Part shown: in pieces, positions 10,385 to 21,090 of the stretch
How positions within the stretch are numbered: the first letter of the stretch is position 1
How the letters are laid out: each line of letters begins with the position of its first letter
Source of the DNA: Sperchopsis tessellata
Taxonomy: Eukaryota; Arthropoda; Insecta; Coleoptera; Hydrophilidae
DNA length: 30,240 bases
Reading direction: 5' to 3'
Assembly (NCBI GenBank): GCA_033557685.1
Contig: JAWQRN010000396.1
Span: 1 to 30,240 of the forward strand
Made by a program: the position numbers and the translations under genes
Notes under the pieces: model-generated
What the model was told of the DNA's origin: nothing
The model's database searches: none
Seen by the model: only the letters and a program-made list of their open reading frames with translations

Positions 10385-11645
10385 ATCGTAAAAATCGAAA
10401 ATATGATAACAGCTATTAAGATTTTAAGTCGATAGAAATCAACGGCGAAGAGAGGCCACAATGAGATATATGTGTGAAAGTTTAGGCACTAAAGTGCATG
10501 CTACCAAGTAAGTTGAAACGCCGATTAAAACCACTCACCCCAGCGTAGTTAGTAAATTTCTTTACTTCTTTAGTTGAACGCTAAAAGAGTTAAATCAACA
10601 AAAGGGTAGTTTTTATTTGCAGGCATCAAAATCAAGTAATGCTTTGCTAGTATCTAATAAGATAGCGCATAGAACCGCAGAATGTAGGCTCACCATATGG
10701 TGAACATTATGATCGGCAAGTATGCTGGGAAGCTACATTTAAAAGTGCCTTTATCCAGTAACACCATCGGCCGTAGAATATAGCACATAGCGGAGGACCT
10801 CCATGATCAATTCATTGAAAAATTAAAATGGAAGGAATTTGGCTTACAGCTGGATGAGGCCACAGATAATAATAATGATGATCATTTGATTTGTTATGTA
10901 CAGTTTATAGATGGCAATAACAGTCTAGAAGACCTTCTCTTCTATAAAATTATCACTGCTTGTGCTAAGGCTCAAGACATGTTCTAGTTCTTTGATACCA
11001 TTATATCCGAAAATAGTTTGGAGTTGACTAAATGCGTTGGTGCCCCTACTGATGGTGCTCGTTCTATGTCCGGCTGATATGGAGAATTGCAGGATTTCAT
11101 TCGAAGCAAACTCCCTGAAGCATTGTGGACCCACTGCCTTATTCACAGGGAAGCACTTCGGTCAAAATATCTGGATCCTCGACCATTGAAGGCAAGTTGT
11201 TTCAAAAAACTACGTGAGGACATAGAATCCGAACGCAGTCTTTCCCCGGAAAACACCATGCACTTTTTAAAGTCGATTAAGAACATTTTAGCAGTTTTGA
11301 AGAACACTTATCACAGCTTTTCACTTGGTTTGCGAAATATTTTCAAAATCCATTTGATACCACTGTTCCATCTGAATTTGCTGATGCAGAAGAAGAGAAT
11401 CTAATAAAAGTTCGCTTGTGATAATAGGTTGAAAACAAAATGTAGAAGCATCGAATTAACTGAATTTTTGATGTCTGTAAAAGATGAATATCCACTCCTT
11501 AAAGGTAAAGCTCAGAGAATTTGAATTGAATTTGCACTTTTTATTTGGGTTAAACTGGGTTTTCGGCAGTTGCTATGACAAAATCCAAGTACCGCTCGAA
11601 AATAAATGTGGAGAAGGAAATGAGGGTGGCTGTGTCCATGAGTTA
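10385..11645 (+). pseudogene. hAT transposase pseudogene with BED finger (ZBED/FAM200-like)
   Basis: Through many stops and frameshifts the domains appear in family order. First comes a BED-finger remnant: NRKYDNSY, EINGEERPQ, CMLPSKLKRRLK (10390-10530). An ASKSSNALLVSNKIAHRTAE segment follows (about 10620-10685). Then comes the catalytic core: VPLSSNTIGRRI, FIEKLKWKEFGLQLDEATD (10830-10868, first Asp), LICYVQFIDGNNSLEDLLFY, GAPTDGARSMSG (11040-11074, second Asp) and THCLIHREALRSKYL (11128-11172). Last is the C-terminal dimerisation region: EEHLSQLFTWFAKYFQNPF, EYPLLKGKA and AVAMTKSKYRSKINVEKEMR (11565-11630). It has the length of a full family member, but BED finger cysteines are lost (ERPQ-stop-DICV) and the RWLS segment is missing. 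Confidence 0.87.
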
Positions 11646-11838
11646 AGAAAGTGTGCGGCGATAAACAGGGATAAGCCTGTTACTAATTATTATAATTAGT
11701 TGAATATGTTCAAAAATATGTTTTATTTATTTTTACCCAACACTTGCAAAAAACTATTGGCTACTTCGCAAAGTGTATTTGTTAAAATTAAAAAGAAATC
11801 AAATATGGATTCAGCAAGTGCGTCGAGAATCGAAATAG

Positions 11839-11852
11839 TTTGGGAGCCACTG
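11839..11852 (-). repeat. hAT-type 3' terminus
   Basis: TTTGGGAGCCACTG, read in reverse, gives CAGTGGCTCCCAAA, matching the usual CAGTGGYTCYCAAA start of this hAT group. It lies 200 bp beyond the transposase pseudogene, where the right end is expected. The 8 bases after it (GTATAAAC) would be one copy of the target duplication. I could not find the matching left end. Confidence 0.6.
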
Positions 11853-12192
11853 GTATAAACCTTATGAATACCCGCGGAATCCAGAGCCCGACCTCTGTAG
11901 CTCACCTTTCATCATTCCTCCTGTACAGAAGCCATTTCTAATTTTAACACAGGACAATTCACATCTGAACTCCATGAATCCCACACAGTAGGCCAAGTAC
12001 TTCCACATGCCGGCAGGAGATTCCCTTAGGTATTATATCATCCAGGTAATATAGAATACATAATATTAATGTATAGATCGCAAAAAAAACATATTTTCTT
12101 ATTACTTATATGCAGACAAAAAGAAGGCAAGTATTAAGCAATGTTCAAAAGTTATTAAAGTTGGTGATGGGTCAACAAAAAAGAACATACAC

Positions 12193-12195
<3 letters not shown>
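11853..12195. other. Stretch without recognisable genes
   Basis: Unique-looking sequence between the hAT terminus and the TA microsatellite. No ORF, repeat or site was recognised. Confidence 0.5.

Positions 12196-12228
<33 letters not shown>
12196..12228. repeat. (TA)n microsatellite, left of MITE
   Basis: Pure TA repeat ending exactly where the foldback element begins. A second TA run flanks the element on the other side (12787-12806), suggesting one TA tract split by the insertion. Confidence 0.95.
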
Positions 12229-12231
<3 letters not shown>

Positions 12232-12788
12232 GGTGTAGCAAAATTATGTTCCATAACTTTAGGAAATGATTAAACATACAAAAATATAGAAACAACAATG
12301 TCCTAAAATGCTTCGTTTTCCGTCTGTATTTGTTTTTTACAAAGAAATTAATGTCTCAAGGACGGAATAAGGTAAAACCTTCAAATTTGGCATGCTTATT
12401 TGTATAAATGGTATTCATAATTGTTAAAAGTTTCATTTCATTATGATTATGTGTTTCAAAATGGCACCTGTTTAAAATTTTCGTAAAATGAACCGGTATT
12501 CATGGAAATTACACATTAAACATTTTAAACAGCCGCCATTTTAAAAAGGATAATGATAATGAAAAGAAATTAAACGTTTAACAATTATGAATACTATTTT
12601 TATAATAAGCATGCCAAATTTCAAGATTATACCTTAATCGGTTCTTGAGATATTAATGTTTTTGTAAAAAACACATACAGACAGAAAAAAAAGCATTTTA
12701 AGAAATATGTTTATAGGAAATTGTTTCTATGTATTTGCATGTTTAATCATTTCCTTAAAGTGATGGTACATAATTTTGCAACAGCCTA
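12229..12788. mobile_element. 560-bp foldback MITE
   Basis: The whole element is one large imperfect palindrome centred near 12508. The left end reads CAGGGTGTAGCAAAATTATG. The right end in reverse reads TAGGCTGTTGCAAAATTATG and then follows the left arm for about 250 bp. Landmarks shared by both arms include GGAAATGATTAAACAT, TTGGCATGCTTAT, GTATTCATAATTGTTAAA and AAAATGGC...CTGTTTAAAAT. Both ends sit against TA, and the CAGGGTGT start is like those of mariner-type MITEs. It has no ORF and depends on another element's transposase. Transcripts through it would form a long hairpin. Confidence 0.92.
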
Positions 12789-12806
12789 TATATATATATA
12801 TATATC
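12787..12806. repeat. (TA)n microsatellite, right of MITE
   Basis: Short TA run continuing the tract interrupted by the MITE. Confidence 0.9.
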
Positions 12807-13115
12807 CATCTGAAAAAAAGTAACATATATTTATTAAAACGAAAAGAATTTAAAGTTTGCCTCAAGTTCATCAACAAAGTATTATTTCTAGTGCAGATTA
12901 TGTAGCAGATAAATAAAAAATTATCCCTTTACTGAAATTCACATTTTTTTACTAGGCGTTTTAGCACGTACGATTGCTGTTTCTGTATATTCTGTACTTC
13001 AATTGTTCCGAGAAAAACGTGAAGTTTTAATAAAATACCGAATACTCCCAATAGTATTCAAAAAAGTTGTTACTGAGCATTATTAGAAAAGATTTCAGTT
13101 ATTGCTTTTTACATT

Positions 13116-13355
13116 CGTAATCGATTACTACTTAATAATCGACTAATCTTTTATTAAATAGGTAATCGACTATTACATAGATAATCGACTAAATCATTAT
13201 TACATATATAATTGGCTAATCGATTATTAGGTCAATAACCGATTAATCGACTAGTCGAAGATCAACCAATCGAAATTCGACTACCATTTTTGGTAATAGC
13301 GAATATTCGATTAACTGAGAAGTCGATTATCGCTTTTCGCTAATCAACTAGTCGA
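13116..13355. repeat. Degenerate AATCGACTA-type repeat array
   Basis: About 240 bp built from many variants of (T)AATCGA(C/T)TA and its complement (TAATCGATTA, AATCGACTA, ACTAGTCGA, AATCGAAATTCGACTA), spaced about 10-25 bp apart. All three frames have stops. The unit is close to self-complementary, so the array can pair in many registers. It is too irregular to be a young tandem array. It resembles no coding sequence or element end that I know. Confidence 0.75.
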
Positions 13356-14780
13356 AAAAAAAACAATAACCGACAGCACTAGCTTATACTACAACAAAAA
13401 AGTGCCTGGGTGGGTGGACATTTCCCACCGTGGCGGAGTATACAAGGTTCACTTTCCAACAAAATTAGTAAGCCAGCAAGATACAGGGTCCTTACACCAA
13501 AGTTTTAATGCTCACATTATTAATTAAAAATCACAATAGTTATTATTCGGAAGAGTTGGGTAAAATTAGCACGTACTCGTACCCGATTTGTTGTAACCAT
13601 AATCTATAAAATAAATTTTCAAATGTTTAATTCTGCAACTATTTTCTAATGCATGCTAAATTAACATTTTTTCAAGTAAATTTATTATTATATTCTTGAA
13701 TTATTATAAAATTATACTGGCTGCTATATGTCTAAATTAGTGCAGCATTATGCTAAAAAGTTTTCTGATTAAACAATTAATAAAGTTTTATTTTTAGATA
13801 ATTGGCGATTCTCAGGTGATATAACCACAAATCACCTATATATTTTTCGCTAATTTATTTCAGAATTAATCGTGTTATTGACACATTCCTAAGTTCAAAC
13901 CTAAAACCGATTGGAATGAAATCATGGTCCGACAATGTTCCATAGAAGCCAATGACCGAATCAAATTAAAATTGTTGTGCTTAATTAGTATAAATTTCCT
14001 CAAGTATTTTAACACACCTCCATAAAAGTAACAATCAGATTTATGTGTTTGTAAGTCTTGAAGATACGACGGTCCTACTAAATATATAAAATTAAAATTT
14101 CATCACATAAATCGCCGAAAAGCGTCGAATGGACAATCCGCATACATTAAAGAAGTTTATGGCACGGAATGTTGTAATAGATACTGATTTACTTGCACAA
14201 TTATCTGTTCCTTATCAGCCAGGATCGCCTTAATTAGGTGGAACATGTGTAAATAGTGATACAAATCCATCTGAAGAATATTAATGAAAAAAATTCACTC
14301 AGATGTAGCTCAGAATCTCAATTTTCTTAAACTTTATGGTATTTCTTTGAGTCTGTAACGATTTGCATAATTAATTATATACAGAAAAGAAAAGTTGTAC
14401 GTATGAAGTCAGTGGATATAAAACTATGGAAATTTTCTATCAATGTTATTATTGTTTTTTACATACACTCATATTCCTCCACTTCCATAGTTATTCTTTA
14501 AAACTGTTCAAAACTTACAGAGACTTACGTTATTTTATCTTTTGATTGGTGGGGAGCTTTGTTTACAATTTGCTTACAAACATGTTTATCCTTAAATACT
14601 TTATCTTGCTTTTTTGATTTAATAACATTCCTGCCACGCATTGTTCCACTGTAGTTATTATCCTTTCCTTGAATAAAATAATCTCTGTATAGATTGATTC
14701 GCCGTTATAGTTGAATCAGTGAACCTTTACGCGCACTAGGGTTATACAAAGTAAACCTGCTACACCCACATAGTGTGATA
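13356..14780. other. Stretch without recognisable genes
   Basis: Mostly AT-rich. Two short readings caught the eye and were not kept as genes: a + strand run near 14116-14225 (RRMDNPHTLKKFMARNVVID and onward to a stop), and a minus-strand exon-like piece at 14528-14655. Neither matches a known family and neither has further support. Confidence 0.45.
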
Positions 14781-14835
14781 CAGTGGTTCTCAACGTGGGC
14801 TATATGACCACTCAGGGGGCCACAGCTTATTTCTT

Positions 14836-14897
14836 GGGGGACACAAAAAAACATAATATTGGGGGGCCTCGAAAAAAATATAATATTGGGGGCCACG
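14836..14897 (+). repeat. Short direct repeat in the hAT 5' region
   Basis: Two and a half copies of a unit of about 26 bp: a G-run, a short variable part, an A-run, then CATAATATT or TATAATATT (14836-14860, 14861-14887, partial 14888-14897). Subterminal repeats like this are common in hAT ends, where transposase binds. Confidence 0.7.
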
Positions 14898-15719
14898 GAG
14901 ACTTCTGAGTGGGCTACGAAAATTCACTTCAACAATATCTTAAAATATAAGAAAGAAATAAATCTATGAAACGGAAATAATATAGGTACCTATTATACAA
15001 CAATAGTGGTGGCAATGGGCCAAGATTCGCTGCCTTAGGCCATTAAAAGGGATACAATAGCCCTATATACTTATCTTTGCTACCTTTCTTCCAAGATGCA
15101 ATTGCAGAATACAGTAAACTTTCAAAACAACTTTTGGCTAAAATGTTTTATTGAGCCATAAATTATTCTGATTTTTTTACTTAGACACTGAACACCCTAT
15201 TATAAATACCTATACCAAACACTTTCCCTTTTGGGAATTTAAACTATAGTTGTAAAAAAGTATTGTTGTTTGCAATTATATCCATACCACAAACTTAAAT
15301 CTCTCTGACCTACATTGCAACTACCCCGATCTTGGATTTTAGTTCTGTTAAAAGTTTCAACAAGTATACTTGTGTTTTACAAACATGTGGATTAAAAATT
15401 AGAGTACCTACCTCTAGTAATAGAATAAAGGTAAGCTATTTTTTTCTTTATTTATACATACTTTTCGCTCTCTTCTAATTTACGAACTTTTACGAAAATT
15501 TGACATAAACTTTGTATTTTATAATTGATCAAATTGCTTTTAGTACATAAACTTATCAGTTATAATTTTTTTAAAAATAACTATTATTAACTTGTTCAGG
15601 ATAGAAGATTTCTATCTTATGATTATTTTTATTTTACAATTGTTAAATATTTTTTTGTTAAAATTAGTTTTTTTAAATATTCCGTTGAGTACCTTGCTCT
15701 TGGTTTTATTCTTTCGCCA

Positions 15720-16640
15720 CAAGATACAAGGATGCCATGATGTCTAATATGCATGACTGCACTTTCAAATGACAGCATAAGACCGTGCAAGCTGCAGAAA
15801 CATTTGGAAGGACAAAAAAGATTACTTTAAACAGTTACGTGTTAATTTAGAATCAAGAACAACAATAAAACAAATGTTTGATAAAAGATCAACCAAACTA
15901 GACAATGGTTTACTCGCTTCTTATGAGATATGTAAGTTAATTGCAAAAAATGTCAAGCCTCATAATGTTGGTAAATCATTAATTTTGCCTGCAATATATA
16001 TTGTAATTTCATCGGTTATGGATCAGAATCCACATGAAATTACACAAACAATTTTTTTTTGAGTAACTCGTCAGTATCAAGGAGCATTGATGAAATGGCT
16101 GATAATGTACAAAAACAACTAGTTGGACAACTGCATTTCAAGAAGTTTGCTTTGCAAATTGATGATTCAACTTTACAGGATAATGAAACCCTTCTTATGG
16201 TGTATGTTAGGTTTTTAAAAGACGATCAGCTCAGCGAGGAAATGCTTTTTGTTCCAAATCTCAAGACAGATACTAAAAGTGAAATAATATTAGAAGTAGT
16301 CAAGAATTATTTCAAGGAAAATAATATTCCTCTAAAAAATGTCATTGCCTATGCAACTCATGGTGCTGCTGCCATGGTAGGTAAATACAGAGGATTCATT
16401 GCTCATTGGAAAAGTGCTGTCTTTGAAGTTTTTGTATTCACTGCGTAGTTCACCGCCAACATTAATTTTAAAGGAGGACGTTTGCATGGTACCCTTGCTG
16501 TGGTGGTAAAATCTGGCAACTTATTCATGCTTCTCACAAATCAAGTCATCTTCTGTACCAAATAAATTGTAAGAGATGCTTGGAAACTTTTTACAATCAC
16601 TTCAGATGAGATGCAATTCCAAGCTCGCAAAATCTACGAG
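15720..16640 (+). pseudogene. hAT transposase pseudogene with BED finger (ZBED-like), least decayed copy
   Basis: A BED-finger remnant comes first: CLIC at about 15755, and a frame-shifted CKLQKHLEGQ. Two long overlapping ORFs follow. 15874-16062 reads LLASYEICKLIAKNVKPHNV and LILPAIYIVISSVMDQNP. 16059-16448 reads SNSSVSRSIDEMADNVQKQL, HFKKFALQIDDSTLQDNETL, FLKDDQLSEEMLFVPNLKTD, YATHGAAAMVGKYRGFIAHW. They are joined at a T-run at 16052-16060, so one indel there splits the gene. Family members have TDGAAAM where this copy has THGAAAM, so the second catalytic Asp is replaced by His. After 16448, GGRLHGTLAVVVKSGN may be the decayed N.sgrLh.sL...i..vN region. The C-terminal dimerisation domain is missing. 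Confidence 0.87.
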
Positions 16641-16689
16641 CACATGGTTTCCAGGGATAACCGCTTTATTTTGCAACCCTTCGGGTACG

Positions 16690-17489
16690 TGTGATTGCTT
16701 TCAGTCATTCAACGTAGAAGTGATTCCTAGAACAGCTTGTTGATATAAATATTCGGCGGTTGTAGAGCCGCAGTTAAACCTCTGGAAATTACAGCCATAT
16801 TAAGTCACGCTGTTTGAAGTGACTTTTTCACATATTCGTGAAGATAACACCGAAAGCTATCTAGGACCAACATAGCCCTCTGCTTACATAATCGACCAAG
16901 TCTTCTTCCCCACAATATATCCACCTAATCCTTCATTAAATCGTGATCCATACACCCCTTTCTTTGACTCTCCAGTGGCTAACAGACGGAATTTTTCTCT
17001 TTGGAAAAGTCTTCCTTTTAAAAATTACCTATCTAATTTACCTCCATCTTCTGTCACCGCTAATACGTCAGTGCATTTTTTTCAGCTCCTTTAGTTTTTA
17101 TTGTCACCGATCGCACGCCCTGCTTTTCGATAGAAATGTTTCTCGGCATATCAAAAAACACAGGCATTATTAATTTGAAAAAACACGTACGAATTTTCTT
17201 CTAATCTAATTTAATTCTAATCACATGTCTATGGAAATTAACCATTTTGTTTGTCATGTGCCGTCGCTCCTTAATTGTTCAAAGTGTCTTAGAAGCTTAC
17301 CTTCTAGTGCGAGATATTATACATTTTTCGGACCATAAAAGGCCCTACAATCACTTTTTGCATCTGTTAGCTCTTCTTTTTGTTTCCTCCAATAACGCAA
17401 TTTAAATTTCTGAATACCGAATTCTCTTTCTGCTGCGCGGTTCCAGAATTGTTCCGCGAAACTAATCACTTTAAATTTGTACGACGCTG
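16690..17489 (-). pseudogene. Tigger4-like (pogo) transposase, N-terminal and DDE fragment
   Basis: Read on the minus strand from 17489 down. The DNA-binding domain reads SYKFKVISFAEQFWNRAAER, EFGIQKFKLRYWRKQKEEL and FYGPKN (17489-17325). A CENP-B-like piece, LEGKLLRHFEQLRSDGT, follows (about 17260-17310). Then come parts of the DDE_1 catalytic domain: CVFFDMPRNISIEKQGVRSV and TIKTKGAEKNAL (about 17070-17165), then RAMLVLDSFRCYLHEYVKKS (about 16825-16880, catalytic Asp kept), then ISRGLTAALQP and INKLF (about 16730-16790). Much of the region between the CENP-B-like piece and the catalytic part has been deleted, and stops and frameshifts are frequent. Its left edge meets the hAT copy at about 16690. 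The missing C-terminus could be the fragment at 9930-10330, but the NKPFK region seems to appear in both, so these may be two copies. Confidence 0.85.
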
Positions 17490-18978
17490 TATAACAATTG
17501 TTCTTATTTTAGCTTAAAAATTGTAACACAACTGTACACTAAAATTGTTGCAACAAAAATATTTAATGTAAATAAAGAAATATTGTCCAACAAACATTCC
17601 TTGGTCGATTGCGTTAGATTCAAGAGATCAGGTTTATTATTTCCGTACCCTTAAAAAAACCCGCAATTAAAATGCTCTCCCTTTTATCAAGAAAGTGCGA
17701 ATTTTCGGTATATAATAACTCAATAGTCCAGGAAAGCAAACTCGTACCATATGCGGACTAAAAAAATAAAATCCAAAACCATTCTTTAAAATTAAGGGTA
17801 CGCAAAATACGTGGGGGCGCAAATTACTCGAGCAATTTCGGTAATTAAATTTTATTCTCAAATACCCGAAAATATAGAATTACCTTTATCTATTTATCAA
17901 CATTTATTTCCCGCAATCAGTTTCAAGATATTGAAAATTTACTAAATACAACTATCTAACAAACGTCCTATAGCCCAGATTTCGATGCATTCAACAAAGT
18001 ATTTTTTTCTTAAATTCATAAAAAGAATAATAAAGCAATGCATACCGCCTAAACTCATAAGTATACCAACTGAATTTTAGTTTCTCTAAATTTATTTTCG
18101 AATTTTTATAATAAACGAACACCTGCAGGTGCATCAAAAAAATGCTATAAAAATATCGAATTCACACGCTTGTATAAATAATCTCTTAATATTATGAAAC
18201 TATATTAAAATCTTTGGTACTTATAGCCTTTTTTGGACTCCCTAACGGTTCGAGTTGATACTCTGCATTTTTAACACTAATTATTTCACAGCCATCGCGC
18301 TGCATATTTTTAACACTAACAACTATCGCGCTACCTCGCACAGCAATAAAATTAAAATAAAGCCATAAATATTAATAATAACATCGTATGTTAACATTTT
18401 TATATTTTAATTAAAAATTCAATAATCAGTTTCCCTCGGGTCTTTATGAACTGTGCTAATTATGAGACCTCTGGGAACAACACGTTTCTATATTGACTCT
18501 TTCAATCTCGTTTCAAAATTCTTTTCCGATCATACGATTTAATTAGGTGATTTGGACTGGCATATAGCGCCAATATGTCAGTGCTTCTCAACTTTTTTCT
18601 GTTGATTCACATCGCTGAAACAACGATATTAAATAATCATAATTTATTAAAACCTCAAGATAATTTTTAACTTGCTGATTTTCCATACAACAGTAAGACT
18701 TAATAGTAAGAATGCCCGAAATAAGAAAGTAGTCCTTTATACTAGATATCCTATTTTCAACAAAACAAAGAAAAAAGCAATTCGCACACATTTAGAGAAC
18801 TTAACAAAAAGATATCCAAAAACATAAGAATAAACTCCTAAGAAGTTCCTACCAGAATGCCACTTAGGGTAAGGGATGGTAATTTCGTGGTGAGACAAGT
18901 TCGTGACACTCTGACGAAATCCTACCCACATACCTGTCAATTTATATAAATACTAGCTCAATAATTAAACTAAAGATT
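17490..18978. other. Stretch without recognisable genes; small repeats
   Basis: AT-rich with short motif-free ORFs (17667-17861, 18588-18940). A short imperfect direct repeat lies at about 18264-18336: TGCAT-TTTTTAACACTAA followed by a variable part and ATCGCGCT, twice. A short inverted pair, GTACCCTTAA near 17646 and TTAAGGGTAC near 17795, flanks about 150 bp and could be the ends of a tiny element. An hAT-like terminus lies at 18579. Confidence 0.5.
18579..18598 (+). repeat. Orphan hAT-type terminus
   Basis: CAGTGCTTCTCAACTTTTTT differs by one base from the common CAGTGGTTCTCAACTTTTTT start of hAT elements. No hAT coding sequence or matching right end follows before the LINE at 18979, so it may be a truncated non-autonomous copy. 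Confidence 0.5.
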
Positions 18979-19875
18979 TTGTCAATATTTCACTCTCGAT
19001 TAACAACACATCTTAATAATTTTCTTCAGGATGCGCACTATGACACCATTTCTAGGACACCTGTAGTCACCAACAAATTTGAAAATATTCCTATAATAGA
19101 TCAATGTATGTGTGCATATGTATATACATATGATGAGCTCCTGGTGGTTATGAGAAACCTAATAAATGTTGATCGGGACCAGATAATTTTCCCTTGACCC
19201 GGCTGGTTAACTGATCTTATTCTGATGGAGTATTCATAGGAAGACTTAAATTTTCTGCTGTGTACGCTATTTATAAGAGGGATTCTCGGAGGAGGCTTCT
19301 AATTGCAGACCCATAACTTTAAGTTCTAGTCTCTCAAAGGCGTTTGAGTATGCAATGTTGGCACATCTTAAGTCTCATTTAGAGAGAAACAAAATAATTT
19401 CGGGGAACCAGCATGCTCTGCTCTGGATCAATCTAAATGCCCAGTGGGTATTCTTTGTAAACAAAGCAGGGCCTTCGACTGCTTTGCTCATCGAATTTTG
19501 TTACCACAGGGTTCTATTTTGGCCTCGACCCTGTTTCTGCTTTTTATTAACGACATTGTCTTTTTTCTTAAATATATATTAATACTGTACGCGGATGACA
19601 CACCTATTGTGATTTCTGGTGAGAATATTTTGGAGATACGGTCACAGGCCTATACTTTGCTAAATGACCTTTATAAATGGTTTTGCCATAATATACTTTT
19701 TCTTAATTTCTCAAAAATAAATTTTGTTGTTTTTCACCCAGTTCAAAATACATGTTCAATTACAATTTTTCTATAGATGAAAGAAGCCTTGAACGTAAGT
19801 CTGAGGTTAAGTTCCTGAGCATGCAGCTAGACGAAGTACTCAGTTTGACGCCACACAGCTCAAAAAGCAACTAAA
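18979..19875 (+). pseudogene. CR1/Jockey-like LINE reverse-transcriptase pseudogene
   Basis: Across frames the order of RT motifs is kept. The upstream finger region comes first: FENIPIID, YTYDELLVVMRNLINVDRDQ and GPDNFP at 19182-19196. Next come LKFSAVYAIYKRDSRRR and MLAHLKSHLERNKIISGNQH (19355-19414). RAFDCFAHRILL (about 19468-19503) carries the motif-A Asp and runs straight into PQGSILASTLFLLFINDIVF (motif B), then ILILYADDTPIVISGENILE (19585-19644; YADD intact) and KWFCHNILFLNFSKINFVVF. After a frameshift, KFLSMQLDEVLSLTPHSSK ends the readable part. The roughly 60-70 residues normally found between AFDC..H..LL and PQGS are missing, an in-frame deletion across the palm. No endonuclease or poly-A tail was seen. 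Confidence 0.87.
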
Positions 19876-21090
19876 TACTGCGCGTTAAAAAAACACTGAT
19901 CTAAAAAAGTTGAGCTGATAGAGAAAAACTGATTTCATTCAAATATAGCTAAAATCAGTTCCAGAATTCTAAGCACCAAAAATTCTTTTTTCCATTTGGC
20001 CTGTGTTATTAATGGAATATGTACAGTATAATCAGTTTTGATAAGTTAGTTACGAAATTAAAGGGCGATGAAACGTTAATAGTCATAACTGAAGTATAAA
20101 GCAAAGTATCCTTATAACGTGCGACACATACACTATTAACTTTATAAATTATTATTCATAACAAATATTCCATCAACACAATTATCTCATGGCACTACAC
20201 GTGGATCTTTATTTGGTGTGTCAGATCCATCCTTAAGAGACCATAATGAAACTGGTTTAGAGTATTTTTTTACATGTGTTTATTCCTCTATAAATATAAT
20301 GAGTGTAGAAATATGCATGTAATTATTGTTGTTGGAGATAATCGTCGAATTATATGCTTGTGTTGTATGTTGTTAATGCAGTTTTACTACGATAAAAAAT
20401 TTAAATAGATACACCTCTGGATAAAATGCTTTTTTAATTGCGAATTATCATAATTATACATAAAATTTCCTAGAATAAAACTTCTTGAGAATTCGTGATA
20501 TATTGAATATTGAAGTAATCTTGATACTTTACAAGTTTTTCTTGGTTACTATACAGAGTAATTCTAAAACGCAAATGAATATATTAACAGGTGATAGAGC
20601 TCACTAAACTGAAATAAATTTTATTCTATTTTTAATATAAGTCATTTAATAATTAATTTAATTGTACCTTTCAAGTATTTTCTCATTGTCTATTGAATAG
20701 AAAACCGAATAATGTAAATTTCTTAATAAGTTCATTCATCGGTAGTGTACGTTACGACAATTAGTTCAAATTTGTTATGGCCGCCATTAAAAATAAAAAA
20801 GAACATTCCACAAAATAGCGAATACCTGTCACAATTGGGTTAGAACGTAAAAACTGCGCTATAAAAGCAAAATTACAACTAAACTTTCATCTCAGTTTAA
20901 TAAGCTCCGCCACCGTTTTATTGACAAGTTGTTTATTCTCAGCCCTCATAAGTCATTTGTCTGTCACTGTAAGAAATTACCGTTATAAAGTTATAAAATA
21001 GATTAAACCCACAGTTACATTTGCCAAAAGATAAACAAGAGAACGACTTTATTGGGGAGCACCTATTTTCATCTCATTCAAATAGGATGG
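19876..21090. other. Stretch without recognisable genes; dispersed 29-bp repeat
   Basis: AT-rich DNA with no ORF over 60 codons. A 29-bp stretch at 20200-20228 recurs in inverted orientation at 24479-24507. The remainder shows no terminal repeats, exons or RNA genes that I can recognise. Confidence 0.5.
20200..20228 (+). repeat. Dispersed repeat, copy 1
   Basis: Matches the reverse complement of 24479-24507 at 26 of 29 bases, sharing TTTATTT-GTGTGTCAGATCC. In both copies one frame reads LF(G/S)VSDPS, so this may be a fragment of an unrecognised element's coding region. Confidence 0.65.

Larger units (their letters stand above)
14781..16690 (+). mobile_element. hAT element, 5' terminus to 3' truncation
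   Basis: The left terminus is CAGTGGTTCTCAACGTGGGC (14781-14800), a classic start for BED-finger hAT elements, followed by GGGGGCCACA-type subterminal sequence. The transposase pseudogene occupies 15720-16640. No matching CACTG right end was found; instead the sequence changes near 16690 into a minus-strand Tigger fragment. It is therefore either 3'-truncated or inserted into that Tigger copy with a lost end. The likely upstream target copy is GTGTGATA. Confidence 0.72.

Noticed and set aside
14116..14225. + strand reading RRMDNPHTLKKFMARNVVID and beyond
   Set aside because: About 35 codons only, ends in stops, no known family and no splice context.
14528..14655. Minus-strand exon-like piece reading MRGRNVIKSKKQDKVFKDKH, with CAG acceptor and GTAAGT donor
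   Set aside because: It is short and Lys-rich by AT bias, and no family was recognised. In the phase needed to follow the Rap-GAP exon it runs into a stop.
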